Position numbers and translations under genes: made by a program
The notes under the pieces: generated by a model
What the model was told of the DNA's origin: nothing
What the model saw: only the letters and a program-made list of their open reading frames with translations
The model's database searches: none
Source: Billgrantia ethanolica
Lineage (GTDB): Bacteria > Pseudomonadota > Gammaproteobacteria > Pseudomonadales > Halomonadaceae
Direction: 5' to 3'
DNA: 64,000 nucleotides
Assembly: GCF_021404305.1 (NCBI RefSeq)
Contig: NZ_JABFTX010000001.1
Coordinates: forward strand, 868,001-932,000
Shown here: positions 48,621-58,558 of the stretch, in pieces
How the letters are laid out: the number at the start of each line of letters is the position of its first letter
How positions within the stretch are numbered: position 1 is the first letter of the stretch

Positions 48621-49277
48621 ATGAACCAGGAAATCGACTGTCTGCTGGAAAACAACCGGCGCTGGGCAGAGCGGATGTGTCAGGAAGACGCGGATTATTT
48701 CACCCGCCTTTCCCGCCAGCAAAATCCCGACTACCTGTGGATCGGCTGCTCCGACAGCCGGGTACCGGCGAATCAGATCGTCTCGCTGCCGCCGGGAGAG
48801 GTCTTCGTCCATCGCAACGTCGCCAACCTGCTGCATCACAACGACATGAACGCCCTCTCCGTGGTGCAGTATGCCGTCGATGTGCTACAGGTCAGACACA
48901 TCATGGTGGTCGGTCACTACGGCTGCGGCGGCGTGCGGGCGGCAGTGACGGGGGGCGATTGCGGCATGGTGGATTACTGGCTGCATTCGGTGCGGGAGCT
49001 CTACAGTCAGCACCGTCCTTCGCTTGCCCACTTACCGCTGGACCAGCAGGTCGATCGACTTTGCGAGCTCAACGTGCAGGCGCAGGTCAACAACCTGTGT
49101 CGCACCAAGATCGTTCAGCTCGCCTGGCAGCGCGGCCAAGAACTTTCCGTTCACGGCTGGATATACGGCCTGGGCGATGGTCGCATCGCCGATCTCGGCT
49201 GCACCGTGGAAGGACTGGACCAGGTGGCCACGCTTTATCGCATCGACCGCCTTCAGGCAACGCCTGACAGTTGCTAG
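48621..49277 (+). CDS. can: beta-carbonic anhydrase
   Basis: Zinc enzyme interconverting CO2 and bicarbonate for carboxylation reactions. The 218-aa protein shows the zinc set C43 (GCSDSR with D45 and R47), H99 and C102 (GHYGCGGV), typical of type II beta-carbonic anhydrases like E. coli Can (220 aa). Divergent from gor. The ATG at 48621 begins MNQEIDCLLENNRRWA as in the family; there is no clear ribosome site. Confidence 0.95.
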   Translation: MNQEIDCLLENNRRWAERMCQEDADYFTRLSRQQNPDYLWIGCSDSRVPANQIVSLPPGEVFVHRNVANLLHHNDMNALSVVQYAVDVLQVRHIMVVGHYGCGGVRAAVTGGDCGMVDYWLHSVRELYSQHRPSLAHLPLDQQVDRLCELNVQAQVNNLCRTKIVQLAWQRGQELSVHGWIYGLGDGRIADLGCTVEGLDQVATLYRIDRLQATPDSC

Positions 49278-49375
49278 GCTTTGGCTGAAGCTGACCTGCT
49301 CGAAACCACCAATACCAGGCCTTACACTCTTATTGAAGTCCCAACTATCGCCGCCCCAACGTGCCGGAGCCTGAC

Positions 49376-50683
49376 ATGCCCGACGCTCTTGCCCCGCTTC
49401 AGAAGACACACCTCGAGGCCCTGGAACGGCGCTACGCCGAGGTGATGGGCGCCTTGGGCTACGACGCCTTATTGATCTACAGCGGCCGTCCTGCCCGGCA
49501 CTTCGGCGACGATCAGCACGCCAACTTCTGCAGCTACGGCCATTTTCAGCACTGGACCGGGCAAGCCGGCCTCGCTCATAGCTGGCTGCTGGTGAGGCCG
49601 GGCCAGCGCACCACCTGCTTCGTGCATGCCCCGGACGACTTCTGGCACCTGCCGCCAGGCCTGCCCGACGAAGGCTGGACCGATTACCTCGAGGTAATCA
49701 GCGGCCGCTTCGGGACACCGCCGGCGGTGAAGGCGAGCCGCCTTGCCGTGATCGGCGACGTCGACGAAGAAACCGCTCGCACCCTAGGCGCCGAGAGCAA
49801 TCCCCCCGCCCTGCTGATCGCCCTGGATGAGGGCCGGGTATGCAAGAGCGAGTACGAGATCGCCTGTCTGAGCGAGGCCAACCGGATGGCGCTGTGCGGA
49901 CATCGAGCCGCCAAGCAGGCGTTCCTGGCCGGCGAGAGCGAACTCGACATTCAGCTGGCCTATCTCAAGGCATCGCGACAGCGTGAAAGCGACGTGCCCT
50001 ACGGCAACATTATCGGTCTCGGCGCCCATGGTGCGGTGCTGCACTATCAGCATTACGACACCGCAGCGCCGGTGTCGCGCCATAGCCTGCTGGTGGATGC
50101 CGGGCACCGTTATCGTGGCTACTGCGCCGACATCACCCGCAGCTGGCCGGGGCCGGACGCCGACCCTACCTTCGCCGTGCTGATAACGCGCATGCACGAC
50201 ATCAAGCAGCAACTGGTTGCCGCCCTGGCGCCAGGTGTCGAGTTCGTCGCGCTGCACCAGCGTATGCATCAATTACTGGGGGAACTGCTGGTCGAGAGCG
50301 AACTGGTCAGCGGCTCTGCCGAGGCCGCGGTCGAAAGCGGTATCACCCGCGCCTTCTGCCCTCACGGCCTGGGCCACCTGCTGGGCGTGCAGGTACATGA
50401 CGTGGCCGGACGCACGAGCCGGGAGGGCATGCCCCTGCCACCGCCGCCCGAGCACCCGGCGCTGCGCCTGACCCGGGAACTGGAACCAGGAATGACGGTC
50501 ACCATAGAACCCGGGCTCTACTTCATTCCCATGCTGCTCGGACCGTTGCAGGCAAGCCCTGCGGGAAGCGACGTGAACTGGTCGCTGGTCGAACGTCTGC
50601 TGCCTCATGGCGGCATTCGCATCGAAGACAACGTGGCAATCGCCTCGGACTCGGTACGCAATCTGACCTTGGAACACGAGTGA
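49376..50683 (+). CDS. pepQ: Xaa-Pro dipeptidase (prolidase)
   Basis: Manganese dipeptidase cleaving X-Pro bonds in the cytoplasm. The 435-aa protein has an N-terminal creatinase-like domain (about 1-150) and a pita-bread catalytic domain with metal ligands in LVDAGHRYRGYCADITRSW (two Asp), PHGLGHLLGVQVHD (His), TIEPGLYF (Glu) and IRIEDNV (Glu). ATG 49376 has GGAG 6 bases upstream; a GTG at 49361 is possible. Its stop overlaps the start of yheT. Confidence 0.93.
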   Translation: MPDALAPLQKTHLEALERRYAEVMGALGYDALLIYSGRPARHFGDDQHANFCSYGHFQHWTGQAGLAHSWLLVRPGQRTTCFVHAPDDFWHLPPGLPDEGWTDYLEVISGRFGTPPAVKASRLAVIGDVDEETARTLGAESNPPALLIALDEGRVCKSEYEIACLSEANRMALCGHRAAKQAFLAGESELDIQLAYLKASRQRESDVPYGNIIGLGAHGAVLHYQHYDTAAPVSRHSLLVDAGHRYRGYCADITRSWPGPDADPTFAVLITRMHDIKQQLVAALAPGVEFVALHQRMHQLLGELLVESELVSGSAEAAVESGITRAFCPHGLGHLLGVQVHDVAGRTSREGMPLPPPPEHPALRLTRELEPGMTVTIEPGLYFIPMLLGPLQASPAGSDVNWSLVERLLPHGGIRIEDNVAIASDSVRNLTLEHE

Positions 50684-51729
50684 GCGACATGCGTGAACGG
50701 CAGCAAGAGGCCGACTTTACTCCGCCGCGCGGATTGAGCAATCCGCACGTTCAGACGCTGCTGCCCCGCTGCCTGCCCCGCCCTCGACTCGCCCGTGACG
50801 TCGAATCGCTCGAACTCCCCGACGGCGACTTCGTCGAACTCAACTGGATCCGGCCGAGCCCCACCAGCAGCACGGCGCCCATCCTGGTGCTGTTTCACGG
50901 CCTGGAGGGCTCGTTTCACTCTCCTTATGCCCGCTGGCTGCTGGCCACAGCCAGCCGCATGGGGTGGCGCGCGGTACTGATGCACTTCCGCGGCTGCGGC
51001 AGTCAGCCGAATCGCCTGCCGCGTGCCTATCACAGCGGCGACACCGCGGATGCCTATTGGCTGACCGCCGAGCTGTCGCGACGCTACCCTGGCGCCTTGA
51101 AAGTGGCCGCCGGCGTCTCACTTGGCGGCAATATGCTGCTCAAGCTGGTGGCGGAACAGGGTGGCAGCGGCCTCGATCTGGCCGGTGCCATCATCGTCAG
51201 CGCCCCGCTCGACCTTGCCGCCAGCGCCGACACCCTGCACCAGGGCTTCTCCCGGGTATATGAACGCCATCTGCTCAAGGCCCTGAAACGCAAGGTGGCG
51301 CCAAGACTGGTGCGCGGCGAGCTGCCGCTTTCGTTGAACGGAGAGGCACTGGAGCGAATCGACAGTCTGCGTGGATACGACGATGCAGTGACCGCCCCGC
51401 TGCACGGTTTCAAGGGCGCCGATGATTATTATCGGCGCGCTTCGGCCGGTAGGCTGCTTGGCGACATCGAACTGCCGACCCTGATCCTGCACGCCGATGA
51501 CGACCCCTTCATGCCGGCCGCACTGTTCCAGCGCCTGCCACAGCCATCCGCCGCGGTGCATCTGGAAATCACCCATCATGGCGGACACGTCGGCTTCATG
51601 GAGTGGCGCAACAAGCGTCTATCGCCCTGGCTGGCCCGGCGCCTCGCCCGCGAGCTGGAAGGCTGGGCCAGCCTCGGTGACTCGTGGCGCTCGATCACCG
51701 ACCACCGGCTCAGCCGATCGGACAGCTGA
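50680..51729 (+). CDS. yheT: alpha/beta hydrolase, YheT family
   Basis: A 349-aa hydrolase. Features are [14 protein letters not shown] with the oxyanion region, the nucleophile in [13 protein letters not shown], the acid in LHADDDPF and the histidine in HHGGHVGF, all as in YheT/ABHD1-3-like hydrolases. The substrate is unknown. GTG 50680 overlaps the pepQ stop (GTGA); ATG 50689 is the alternative. Its 3' end overlaps msrA on the other strand by 20 bases. Confidence 0.87.
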   Translation: MSDMRERQQEADFTPPRGLSNPHVQTLLPRCLPRPRLARDVESLELPDGDFVELNWIRPSPTSSTAPILVLFHGLEGSFHSPYARWLLATASRMGWRAVLMHFRGCGSQPNRLPRAYHSGDTADAYWLTAELSRRYPGALKVAAGVSLGGNMLLKLVAEQGGSGLDLAGAIIVSAPLDLAASADTLHQGFSRVYERHLLKALKRKVAPRLVRGELPLSLNGEALERIDSLRGYDDAVTAPLHGFKGADDYYRRASAGRLLGDIELPTLILHADDDPFMPAALFQRLPQPSAAVHLEITHHGGHVGFMEWRNKRLSPWLARRLARELEGWASLGDSWRSITDHRLSRSDS

Positions 51730-52324
51730 CTCCGGTTCCCTTCAGCCCACAGTATCCGCCCGGATTCTTGTGCAGATACTGCTGATGATACTCCTCGGCC
51801 GGATAGAAGACGTCGAGGGATGCTATCTCGGTGGTGATCTGGCCACGCCCCGCCTGGGCCAGCGAATACTGATAGACGTCCCGGCTACGCTTGGCGGTCG
51901 CCAGCTGGGCATCGCTGCTGGTGTAGATCGCCGAGCGGTACTGGCTACCGATGTCGTTGCCTTGGCGCATGCCCTGAGTCGGATCGTGGGCCTCCCAGAA
52001 CACCTTCAGCAGCGTCTCGACGTCCACCTCACGGGGGTCGAACACCACCCTCACCACCTCGGCGTGGCCGGTCCTGCCGGAGCAGGTCTCTTCGTAGGTG
52101 GGGTTGGGCGTCACGCCACCGGCATACCCCACCGCCGTCACATACACTCCCGGGTGCTGCCAGAACAGACGTTCGGCGCCCCAGAAGCAGCCAAGTCCAA
52201 GCACCAGCTGCTCATGCCCCTCGGGGAACGGTGGCAGCATCGAGCGACCGCTGACGGCATGCACGCCGGAAATCCGTAGCGGCGTGTCGCGCCCCGGCAG
52301 CGCATGAGTCGGATCGATATTCAT
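51710..52324 (-). CDS. msrA: peptide methionine sulfoxide reductase MsrA
   Basis: Repairs S-methionine sulfoxide in proteins. The 204-aa protein has C46 in the GCFWGAE active motif and resolving cysteines C192 and C201 in [13 protein letters not shown], the three-cysteine arrangement of E. coli MsrA. The approximately 40-residue N-terminal extension before the catalytic domain is like that of E. coli. It lies 33 bases after tamB on the same strand. Confidence 0.94.
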   Translation of the reverse strand: MNIDPTHALPGRDTPLRISGVHAVSGRSMLPPFPEGHEQLVLGLGCFWGAERLFWQHPGVYVTAVGYAGGVTPNPTYEETCSGRTGHAEVVRVVFDPREVDVETLLKVFWEAHDPTQGMRQGNDIGSQYRSAIYTSSDAQLATAKRSRDVYQYSLAQAGRGQITTEIASLDVFYPAEEYHQQYLHKNPGGYCGLKGTGVSCPIG

Positions 52325-52357
52325 GACGTTATCCTCGCAGCAACACGTTGAAGGCGC

Positions 52358-55300
52358 TCACTCAGCGGGCTCGAGACGTGGCGGTCGACCGGGCCGGGAG
52401 AAGATGTAAACCAGATCGACGGCCTGGGCGGCTCCGGAAACGGCCTGCACGTAGAGATTGCGCCATAGGGTATAGCGCAGCGTAAGCTCCGCAATCGGCG
52501 AGAAGATACCGACACCATAGCTGACGCGCAGATCTTCTGTCAGGTAGCCGCTCACGACCACCTGGCTGTCGTCACCGACGCCGGTCGTCTCCAGCGCCAG
52601 ATCATCGATGCCAAACGCCTGGCCGATAGCACCGACCACCCCACCGGTCTGTCCCAATGCCAGGCCCACCAGGGCCGAGGTCAGCGCGCCATCCGCGTCG
52701 CCGTCCCGTGGCGCACGGCCGCGCAGCAGGTACGAAAGCGCCCGCGCTTCATCCATGGCCGGTTCGGAGAAGATCGCCAGGCTCGGCTCTGCAGCGAAGC
52801 CGGTAACGCGCAGCCCGGCAATGACGCCATCCTCGGTGATGTCGGGGTTACGTATGGCTTCGAAGTCGAGCAACGGCTGATCCGACGGTCCGCTGAACAG
52901 CAGCTGTCCCTGTCGAATCAGCAGGTCCTGACCGAAGGCGCGGAAACGACCGTCGACGAGGTTGACCTCGCCGAACAGCTGCACCGGGCCATCCTGCTGG
53001 CGCACCTGCAAGGTGCCGGCCAGGCCGGTTTCCAGGCCCGATGCGGCGAGCATCATGTCCGGCCCCAGATGCAGCTCGATACGCACGTCCAGTTGCATCC
53101 CCGCCTCGCGCAGCGCCACGGCGGCGGCTTCGTCACCGCCGGCGGTCGGCTCCAGCTCCTCACGCCGCTGGGCCCTGGCCTCGTCGCGCCGGGTGATGAT
53201 GATCTCGTCGGGACTGGGGCTGACCGCTGCCGGCGGTGCCTCGCCGACCTCCAGCCGCGCCCAGGGCACCTGAACGTCGCCTCGCACGCGCAATGCCTGC
53301 GGGGTCACCCTGACGGCGATCTGTGGCGAGACGCGTAGACGACCGAACTGCGGCATGCTCACCAGCAACGGACGCCGGGTGCCGTCCAGGTCCACGGCGA
53401 TGCGCCACTCGTCGAGCGAGGGCCAGCTGGCATTGCCATCGATCACCAGCCGCCCGTCGTCGCTGGCGACATAGCCCATCAGGCGTGCACTGTCGCCGTT
53501 GAATTCGATGCGAATGCGGCCGTCTTCGACGATCAGCGGCACATCCAGCCCCGAAGCGCGCAGCCCGGCCAGCTCCAGCGCACCATTCAGGCTGGGGTTG
53601 TCACTGTTTCCGGAGATCCCGACCCGGCCGGCCAGGGTACCCTCCAGCATGTCGAGCCCGGCCGCCAGCGTGCGGTAGCGAGACAGATCGAGATTGTCGA
53701 CGACGAGACTGCCGTCAAGCTCCCCGCTGCCCAGCGGGTCGTTCAGATCGAGGTTCAGGGCCAACCGACCGGCATCGCCAAGGCCGAGCTCGAGGTCGAG
53801 TGCCATACGCGCCTGGTTGGCATCCAACTGCACGTCGAGGCGGGTCGCGGGCATCGACCAGGGCTGCCCATAGATATCCACCCCTGCCAGATCGAGCTGA
53901 CTGGCCAGGTTCGCCTCGGCGCTCCACTGACGACCGCCCTGCCGCCAGCTTGCCTGCAGCTGCAGGTCGGTCTCGCCGCTGGCGCGCCAATCCTCCGGCA
54001 GCCACTCGTTGAACATGCTCATGGGCAGCCCGCGCACGGCCAGGCTTACCTGGCCTTGATCGGCGCCGGCCTGCAGCGTGTCCTCCAGGCACAAGCGTCC
54101 GCCCTGCTCTCGACGCAGGCAGAACGGCTGCACCTGAGCGCGGGCCGTCGCCAGGTCGAAAGCGAACGTCATGGGGTCATCGAGGCGCATTTCGCCGTAA
54201 TCGGTATCGACCTCCAGCGGATCGATACGGCCGCTGTAGCGCTGACGCTCGCTGGAAAGCCCGCCCTCGAGCACGAGCGACGCACGCGACAGCGGCATGC
54301 CCCGCCCGGCAAGCGCCGTCAGTTCGGCCCGATGGGACGATAGCCGGCCGGACAGGGCCAGCGACACCTCACTGAAACGCTGGCCCCCGGCGTTGAGTCG
54401 CTCGATGGAAAGATTGCCATCGAGGGTCGGATCATCCAGCCCCTGAACGTTGGCGGTGAGCTGCAGCGCCTCGAGGCGATTTTCGGCAAACGCCAGCGTC
54501 TGGCCCCGCAGGTCGAGCTCCAGGCGCGGGCTCTCCAGCGTGCCGGCGGTGCGGAAGCGACCGCTCAGGCTGCCGCTGAGATCGTCGTGCAAGCTGCCGA
54601 GTTCGGTCAGCGAGATGTCGCCGCTGAGGTCCATGCGCTGCTCGGTGATGGCGCCGGCAGCAGTGATCCGGTTCTGCCCCTGGCGGAAATCGAACTCCTG
54701 TACTTGCCAGCGCATGTCGCTATCGCCGGCCAGGCGTGCCCGCAGCGACAGCGGCAGCTCCTGCAGCTGACCGTCGATGACCAGCCGCGGCACCCGCAGC
54801 TGCCAGCCCGCTTCGGTCTGGCTGAAGGCGAGGTCTAGATTGCCGCTGAGGCGCCCCTGCATGGCATCGGTGAACTGGCCGGGGTCGAGATTGTCGAGGC
54901 GCACGGTGGCATCGAGCGCCAGGCCGTCATGCCATTCGATGCGGCCGCGGCTGACCACCGAGGCATTGCCGAGACTCAGGGAGAGCGGGGTCCAGGCGAA
55001 GTGCTCCAGGTTGCCGCTACCGGTCAGGGCTATCCGGGTCAGCGGCACCTCCGGCCCCTCGAGCCGTGCCGAAAGTGCCGCGCTGTACTGATCGAGAGTG
55101 CCCAACAGGCGCAGGTCGAGATCCTCGATCACATAGGGATCGTCGAGCGCCTCCCCCTCTTCGGCGAAGGCGGCCGCCATCGGCAGCGGCCACTGCAGGA
55201 ATTCGCTGCTCATCCTGGCGGAGAACGGCACTTCAGGATCTAGCACATCGGCCTGAGCGGTCAGTCGAGTATCCACCGGGCCGCGCGCCAAGAGTTCGGC

Positions 55301-56620
55301 ATCGAGCTCGGCCAGCGTGCCGTCGAGCCTGAGGTCGAGCCGCTGCCCGGCCAGTTCGGGCATCAGCTCCGGCAACCAAAGCGCGGCCTCCAGCCGCGCC
55401 TGGAGCGGGTAATCGTCACGCAATTCGATGCGCGCGCCGAGCCTGACGTCGGCGTCCAGGCTGGCGGCTTCCAGAGCGACGATCTCGACCACCTGGCCGC
55501 TGGCCTCGAAGGCCAGGGTGAGATGGCGCAGGTCATAATCGAGCGGTCCCCGCAGCTCGACGCCATCGAGATGGATACGCGGTGCCGCTATCGTCAAGGG
55601 CAGGACGATTTCCGGCAGCGCAATGCGCTCGCGCTGCGCCAGTGGCACTTCGGGCTCACCTGCCTCGGCCGGCACCGGTGCCGGCCCAATGGCCTCAGCG
55701 GCGGCCAGTGCCTGAGCGCTCAACGCCGGTGTGCCTGCTGGCGCCTCCAGCGCCAGTTGCTCGGCCCCGCCCGCTGGCAGGCTGACCTGCAGCCGCTCCA
55801 GCCGTGTCGGCAACAGCGTCAGCCGTTCGCCCTCGGCCTCGATGCCGGTGTGCAGTCTGTTCCAGCCAACTTGGGTACCGTCGCCCAGCCGCAGCGCTAC
55901 GTCTTCTATGACCAGCTCGGGGGCCGCGATGTCGAGCGGGAAGTGGAACAGCGCCGGCGCCGTGGCCGCCGGCAGCTCATCGGGGGGAGCATCCGCTGCC
56001 GGCGGAGCGGCTACCTCGTCCGCCCTCTCCTCCACGGCTTCGGGATTGGTGGGCAGCGTCACGTCCAGGCCTACGGCTCGTGAAGTGCTGAGCTGCAGTC
56101 CTGAGCTCTCGGCCAGGGCGGCGGTACTCAGCTGAGCGAGTTCCACATGCGTGCCGTCGGCCAAGCTCACCTGGGTATCTACCAGCTCCAGTTCCCGCAC
56201 CTCCATCGGAAAAGGTAAACGGATCGGGTCGCTGGCCTCAGCCTCGTCCTGGGCCACTGCGGTGGACGCATCGTCAGGGGCCGGTCCCGGCTGCAGCCGC
56301 ACACGCCCCCCGTGCATGGCCAGACGCTCGATACATAGACGCCCCCGCAGCAGGCAATCGTCCGCCCAGGCCAGCTCGAGGCGCTCGGCAGCAATGTCGA
56401 CAGACCCCGCCTCGATCTGAAACCCGTACAGCACGAGGCGGTCCAGTGGAGCCCCTTCGACACGCTCCAACTGGTAGAAACCGCGCTTGGCCCCTTCTTC
56501 GAGCAGCAAGCCGGCTCCCCAGGGGGACAGTGCCAGACCAAGCGCGAGAAAGAGCATGCCGATGGCCACCAATGGCAGCACGATCAGCAAACGGAGCAGC
56601 GACCACAGCAACAGACGCAT
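52358..56620 (-). CDS. tamB: translocation and assembly module protein TamB
   Basis: A 1420-aa AsmA-like protein spanning the periplasm, anchored by an N-terminal inner-membrane helix (about 1-30) and built mostly of beta repeats; the C-terminal DUF490 domain (about 1080-1420) contacts TamA. TamAB acts in outer-membrane protein insertion and phospholipid transport. The start ATG 56620 lies 2 bases past the tamA stop. It is longer than E. coli TamB (about 1259 aa). An alanine/proline/glutamate-rich stretch at about 195-235 is probably flexible. Confidence 0.9.
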   Translation of the reverse strand: MRLLLWSLLRLLIVLPLVAIGMLFLALGLALSPWGAGLLLEEGAKRGFYQLERVEGAPLDRLVLYGFQIEAGSVDIAAERLELAWADDCLLRGRLCIERLAMHGGRVRLQPGPAPDDASTAVAQDEAEASDPIRLPFPMEVRELELVDTQVSLADGTHVELAQLSTAALAESSGLQLSTSRAVGLDVTLPTNPEAVEERADEVAAPPAADAPPDELPAATAPALFHFPLDIAAPELVIEDVALRLGDGTQVGWNRLHTGIEAEGERLTLLPTRLERLQVSLPAGGAEQLALEAPAGTPALSAQALAAAEAIGPAPVPAEAGEPEVPLAQRERIALPEIVLPLTIAAPRIHLDGVELRGPLDYDLRHLTLAFEASGQVVEIVALEAASLDADVRLGARIELRDDYPLQARLEAALWLPELMPELAGQRLDLRLDGTLAELDAELLARGPVDTRLTAQADVLDPEVPFSARMSSEFLQWPLPMAAAFAEEGEALDDPYVIEDLDLRLLGTLDQYSAALSARLEGPEVPLTRIALTGSGNLEHFAWTPLSLSLGNASVVSRGRIEWHDGLALDATVRLDNLDPGQFTDAMQGRLSGNLDLAFSQTEAGWQLRVPRLVIDGQLQELPLSLRARLAGDSDMRWQVQEFDFRQGQNRITAAGAITEQRMDLSGDISLTELGSLHDDLSGSLSGRFRTAGTLESPRLELDLRGQTLAFAENRLEALQLTANVQGLDDPTLDGNLSIERLNAGGQRFSEVSLALSGRLSSHRAELTALAGRGMPLSRASLVLEGGLSSERQRYSGRIDPLEVDTDYGEMRLDDPMTFAFDLATARAQVQPFCLRREQGGRLCLEDTLQAGADQGQVSLAVRGLPMSMFNEWLPEDWRASGETDLQLQASWRQGGRQWSAEANLASQLDLAGVDIYGQPWSMPATRLDVQLDANQARMALDLELGLGDAGRLALNLDLNDPLGSGELDGSLVVDNLDLSRYRTLAAGLDMLEGTLAGRVGISGNSDNPSLNGALELAGLRASGLDVPLIVEDGRIRIEFNGDSARLMGYVASDDGRLVIDGNASWPSLDEWRIAVDLDGTRRPLLVSMPQFGRLRVSPQIAVRVTPQALRVRGDVQVPWARLEVGEAPPAAVSPSPDEIIITRRDEARAQRREELEPTAGGDEAAAVALREAGMQLDVRIELHLGPDMMLAASGLETGLAGTLQVRQQDGPVQLFGEVNLVDGRFRAFGQDLLIRQGQLLFSGPSDQPLLDFEAIRNPDITEDGVIAGLRVTGFAAEPSLAIFSEPAMDEARALSYLLRGRAPRDGDADGALTSALVGLALGQTGGVVGAIGQAFGIDDLALETTGVGDDSQVVVSGYLTEDLRVSYGVGIFSPIAELTLRYTLWRNLYVQAVSGAAQAVDLVYIFSRPGRPPRLEPAE

Positions 56621-56622
56621 TC

Positions 56623-58506
56623 TCAGAATTCCGGGCCGATGGCGAAGTGCAGACGCCACGAGTTCTCCTCGTCATCGAAGGGGTGAGCGATATCGAAACG
56701 TACCGGCCCGACGGGGGAAATCCACCTGACGCCGAGGCCGGCACCGGTGTTCAGCGTTTCCGGCCACCAGTCATCGAACGCATCGCCGCTGTCGATGAAG
56801 GCGGCTCCCCACCAGTTGCCGGTGACACGCCGCTGGAGCTCGACGCTGCCGACCAGCATCTGCTGCCCGCCGCGTATCAGGCCCTCTTCGTTACGTGGTG
56901 CCAGGGTCTCGAAGCCGTAACCCCTTACCGAACGGTCGCCGCCGGCAAAGAAGCGCAGCGAGGGCGGTATCTGGGAGAAGTCATCGGTTTCGATGGCCCC
57001 CACGCCGAGTCGGGTGACGAAACGCAGGTTCTCGCCCAGCATGCGGATCCATTCGGTGTTGCCCGTCATGCGCAGGAAGTCCGCATCGGAGCCCCACACG
57101 CTGTCCGAATACTCGAAGGTGATGCGCTGACGATCGCCCCAGGTGGGAAAGCGGGGATCGCGCGTGCGGGTGCGCGACCAGCTCACCCCCGGGTAGTAGA
57201 TGAAGACGCTTTCCGCCTCGCCTCCCTGGGTGAAGTCCTCGAAGGTGGCACGCACGAACAGCGTCTGCACCCAGCGATTGTCGAATTCCCAGCGTCGTGC
57301 CGCTTCGATGGTGGCCTCGTTGGAACGCGTGTCCTGATTGTCGCGATGGCGTAGGCCGTACTGGAAGCGATACTGATCTCGCAGCGGGTCGTCGAGCGGC
57401 AGCAGATAGGTGCCGGTGAACCGCTGCTCCGGCTGTGAAACGAACAGATCGTGCTCGAGGCTATGCCCATAGCGGTTGATCCAGGGCTGATTCCAGCCGA
57501 AATTCAGACGTGGCCCCACATCGGTGGCATAACCGATGCCCGTTTCGAACTGATGACGATCAGCCGGAGCCAGGGAAACGTCGATCGGCATGCTGGGCTG
57601 CTCCGGCGCGTGCAGCCGCGCAACGGCAGCCAACGCCGAAGCAGAGAGCCGGGGGCCGGTCGCCAGTGCGGTCCGCGTCGAAGGCACCTGTGGCAACGCG
57701 GCCTCGCCCTCGGTCGCCACGGCATTCCACCAACCCACGGTGGGCGGCGCCAGGGCAAGCTCGCGACGGGCATCGAGCCGTGGTCGTACGCTGACGGAGC
57801 TGAACCAGTTGGTCTGGCCGAGCCGCTGGGCATAGAGCGCCACCTGACCGGCCAGATAGGGCTGGCCGGGCTCGAAGGGCGCGATGTTGCGCAAGCGATC
57901 CTCGACGATATGGTGGCCACGAATGGTGATGTTGCCGAAAGTGTAGCGTCGACCGCTGTCGAGAGTGAGGTAGAGACGGGCGCTCTCGTCGAAGGGGCGC
58001 ACTTCCATGCGGCGGTCGGTGAAGGACCAGTCGAAGTAGCCCCGTTCCAGGGCGAGGTTGGCCAGCCGGTTGCGCATGCGATCCCAGGGGGCATGCACCA
58101 GGGGATCACCCACCTGGAGAGGCAACGCATCCACGGTGGTGCCAAAAGGCTCGTCGCGTGCGGCATCACCCTCGATGCGCACTTCGAGTACCTGCACGAC
58201 GACCTGCGGACCCGGATCGATGGCCAGCTCGACATAGCGCGGCGGCTCCTGTTGGTCGAGACGGGGGCTTATGCGCGGCTCGTAGTAGCCGTAGACGCGC
58301 ATGGCCTCCCGCGTACGACGCACCACCACGCCTTCGAGGCGTCGGCGGTCGTACTGAGCGGCCTCCAGTTCGCCGAGATAGTGACGAATGTTCTCCGCAA
58401 CCGGATCCGTCACACCATCGATTCGTGCCTCGAGTGCCAGCGCTCCATGCGCCATGCCAAGACACAGGGCCGCCGCCCCCATGCGTGAAATCACGCCTCT
58501 TCCCAT
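56623..58506 (-). CDS. tamA: translocation and assembly module outer-membrane protein TamA
   Basis: Omp85-family outer-membrane barrel with N-terminal POTRA domains. The 627-aa protein has a signal peptide (1-24, GALALE), three POTRA domains (about 25-245), then the barrel with ETGIGYATDVGPRLNFGW and the VRGYGFETLAPR loop and terminal phenylalanine. E. coli TamA is 577 aa; the surplus is an alanine- and proline-rich insertion at about 248-305 between the last POTRA and the barrel. ATG 58506 is chosen over GTG 58512. It is followed by tamB. Confidence 0.92.
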   Translation of the reverse strand: MGRGVISRMGAAALCLGMAHGALALEARIDGVTDPVAENIRHYLGELEAAQYDRRRLEGVVVRRTREAMRVYGYYEPRISPRLDQQEPPRYVELAIDPGPQVVVQVLEVRIEGDAARDEPFGTTVDALPLQVGDPLVHAPWDRMRNRLANLALERGYFDWSFTDRRMEVRPFDESARLYLTLDSGRRYTFGNITIRGHHIVEDRLRNIAPFEPGQPYLAGQVALYAQRLGQTNWFSSVSVRPRLDARRELALAPPTVGWWNAVATEGEAALPQVPSTRTALATGPRLSASALAAVARLHAPEQPSMPIDVSLAPADRHQFETGIGYATDVGPRLNFGWNQPWINRYGHSLEHDLFVSQPEQRFTGTYLLPLDDPLRDQYRFQYGLRHRDNQDTRSNEATIEAARRWEFDNRWVQTLFVRATFEDFTQGGEAESVFIYYPGVSWSRTRTRDPRFPTWGDRQRITFEYSDSVWGSDADFLRMTGNTEWIRMLGENLRFVTRLGVGAIETDDFSQIPPSLRFFAGGDRSVRGYGFETLAPRNEEGLIRGGQQMLVGSVELQRRVTGNWWGAAFIDSGDAFDDWWPETLNTGAGLGVRWISPVGPVRFDIAHPFDDEENSWRLHFAIGPEF

Positions 58507-58558
58507 ATTCACGGCTTCCCGTCTTGACTACTGCCGGCCTGCCATGGCCCCGGCGATC

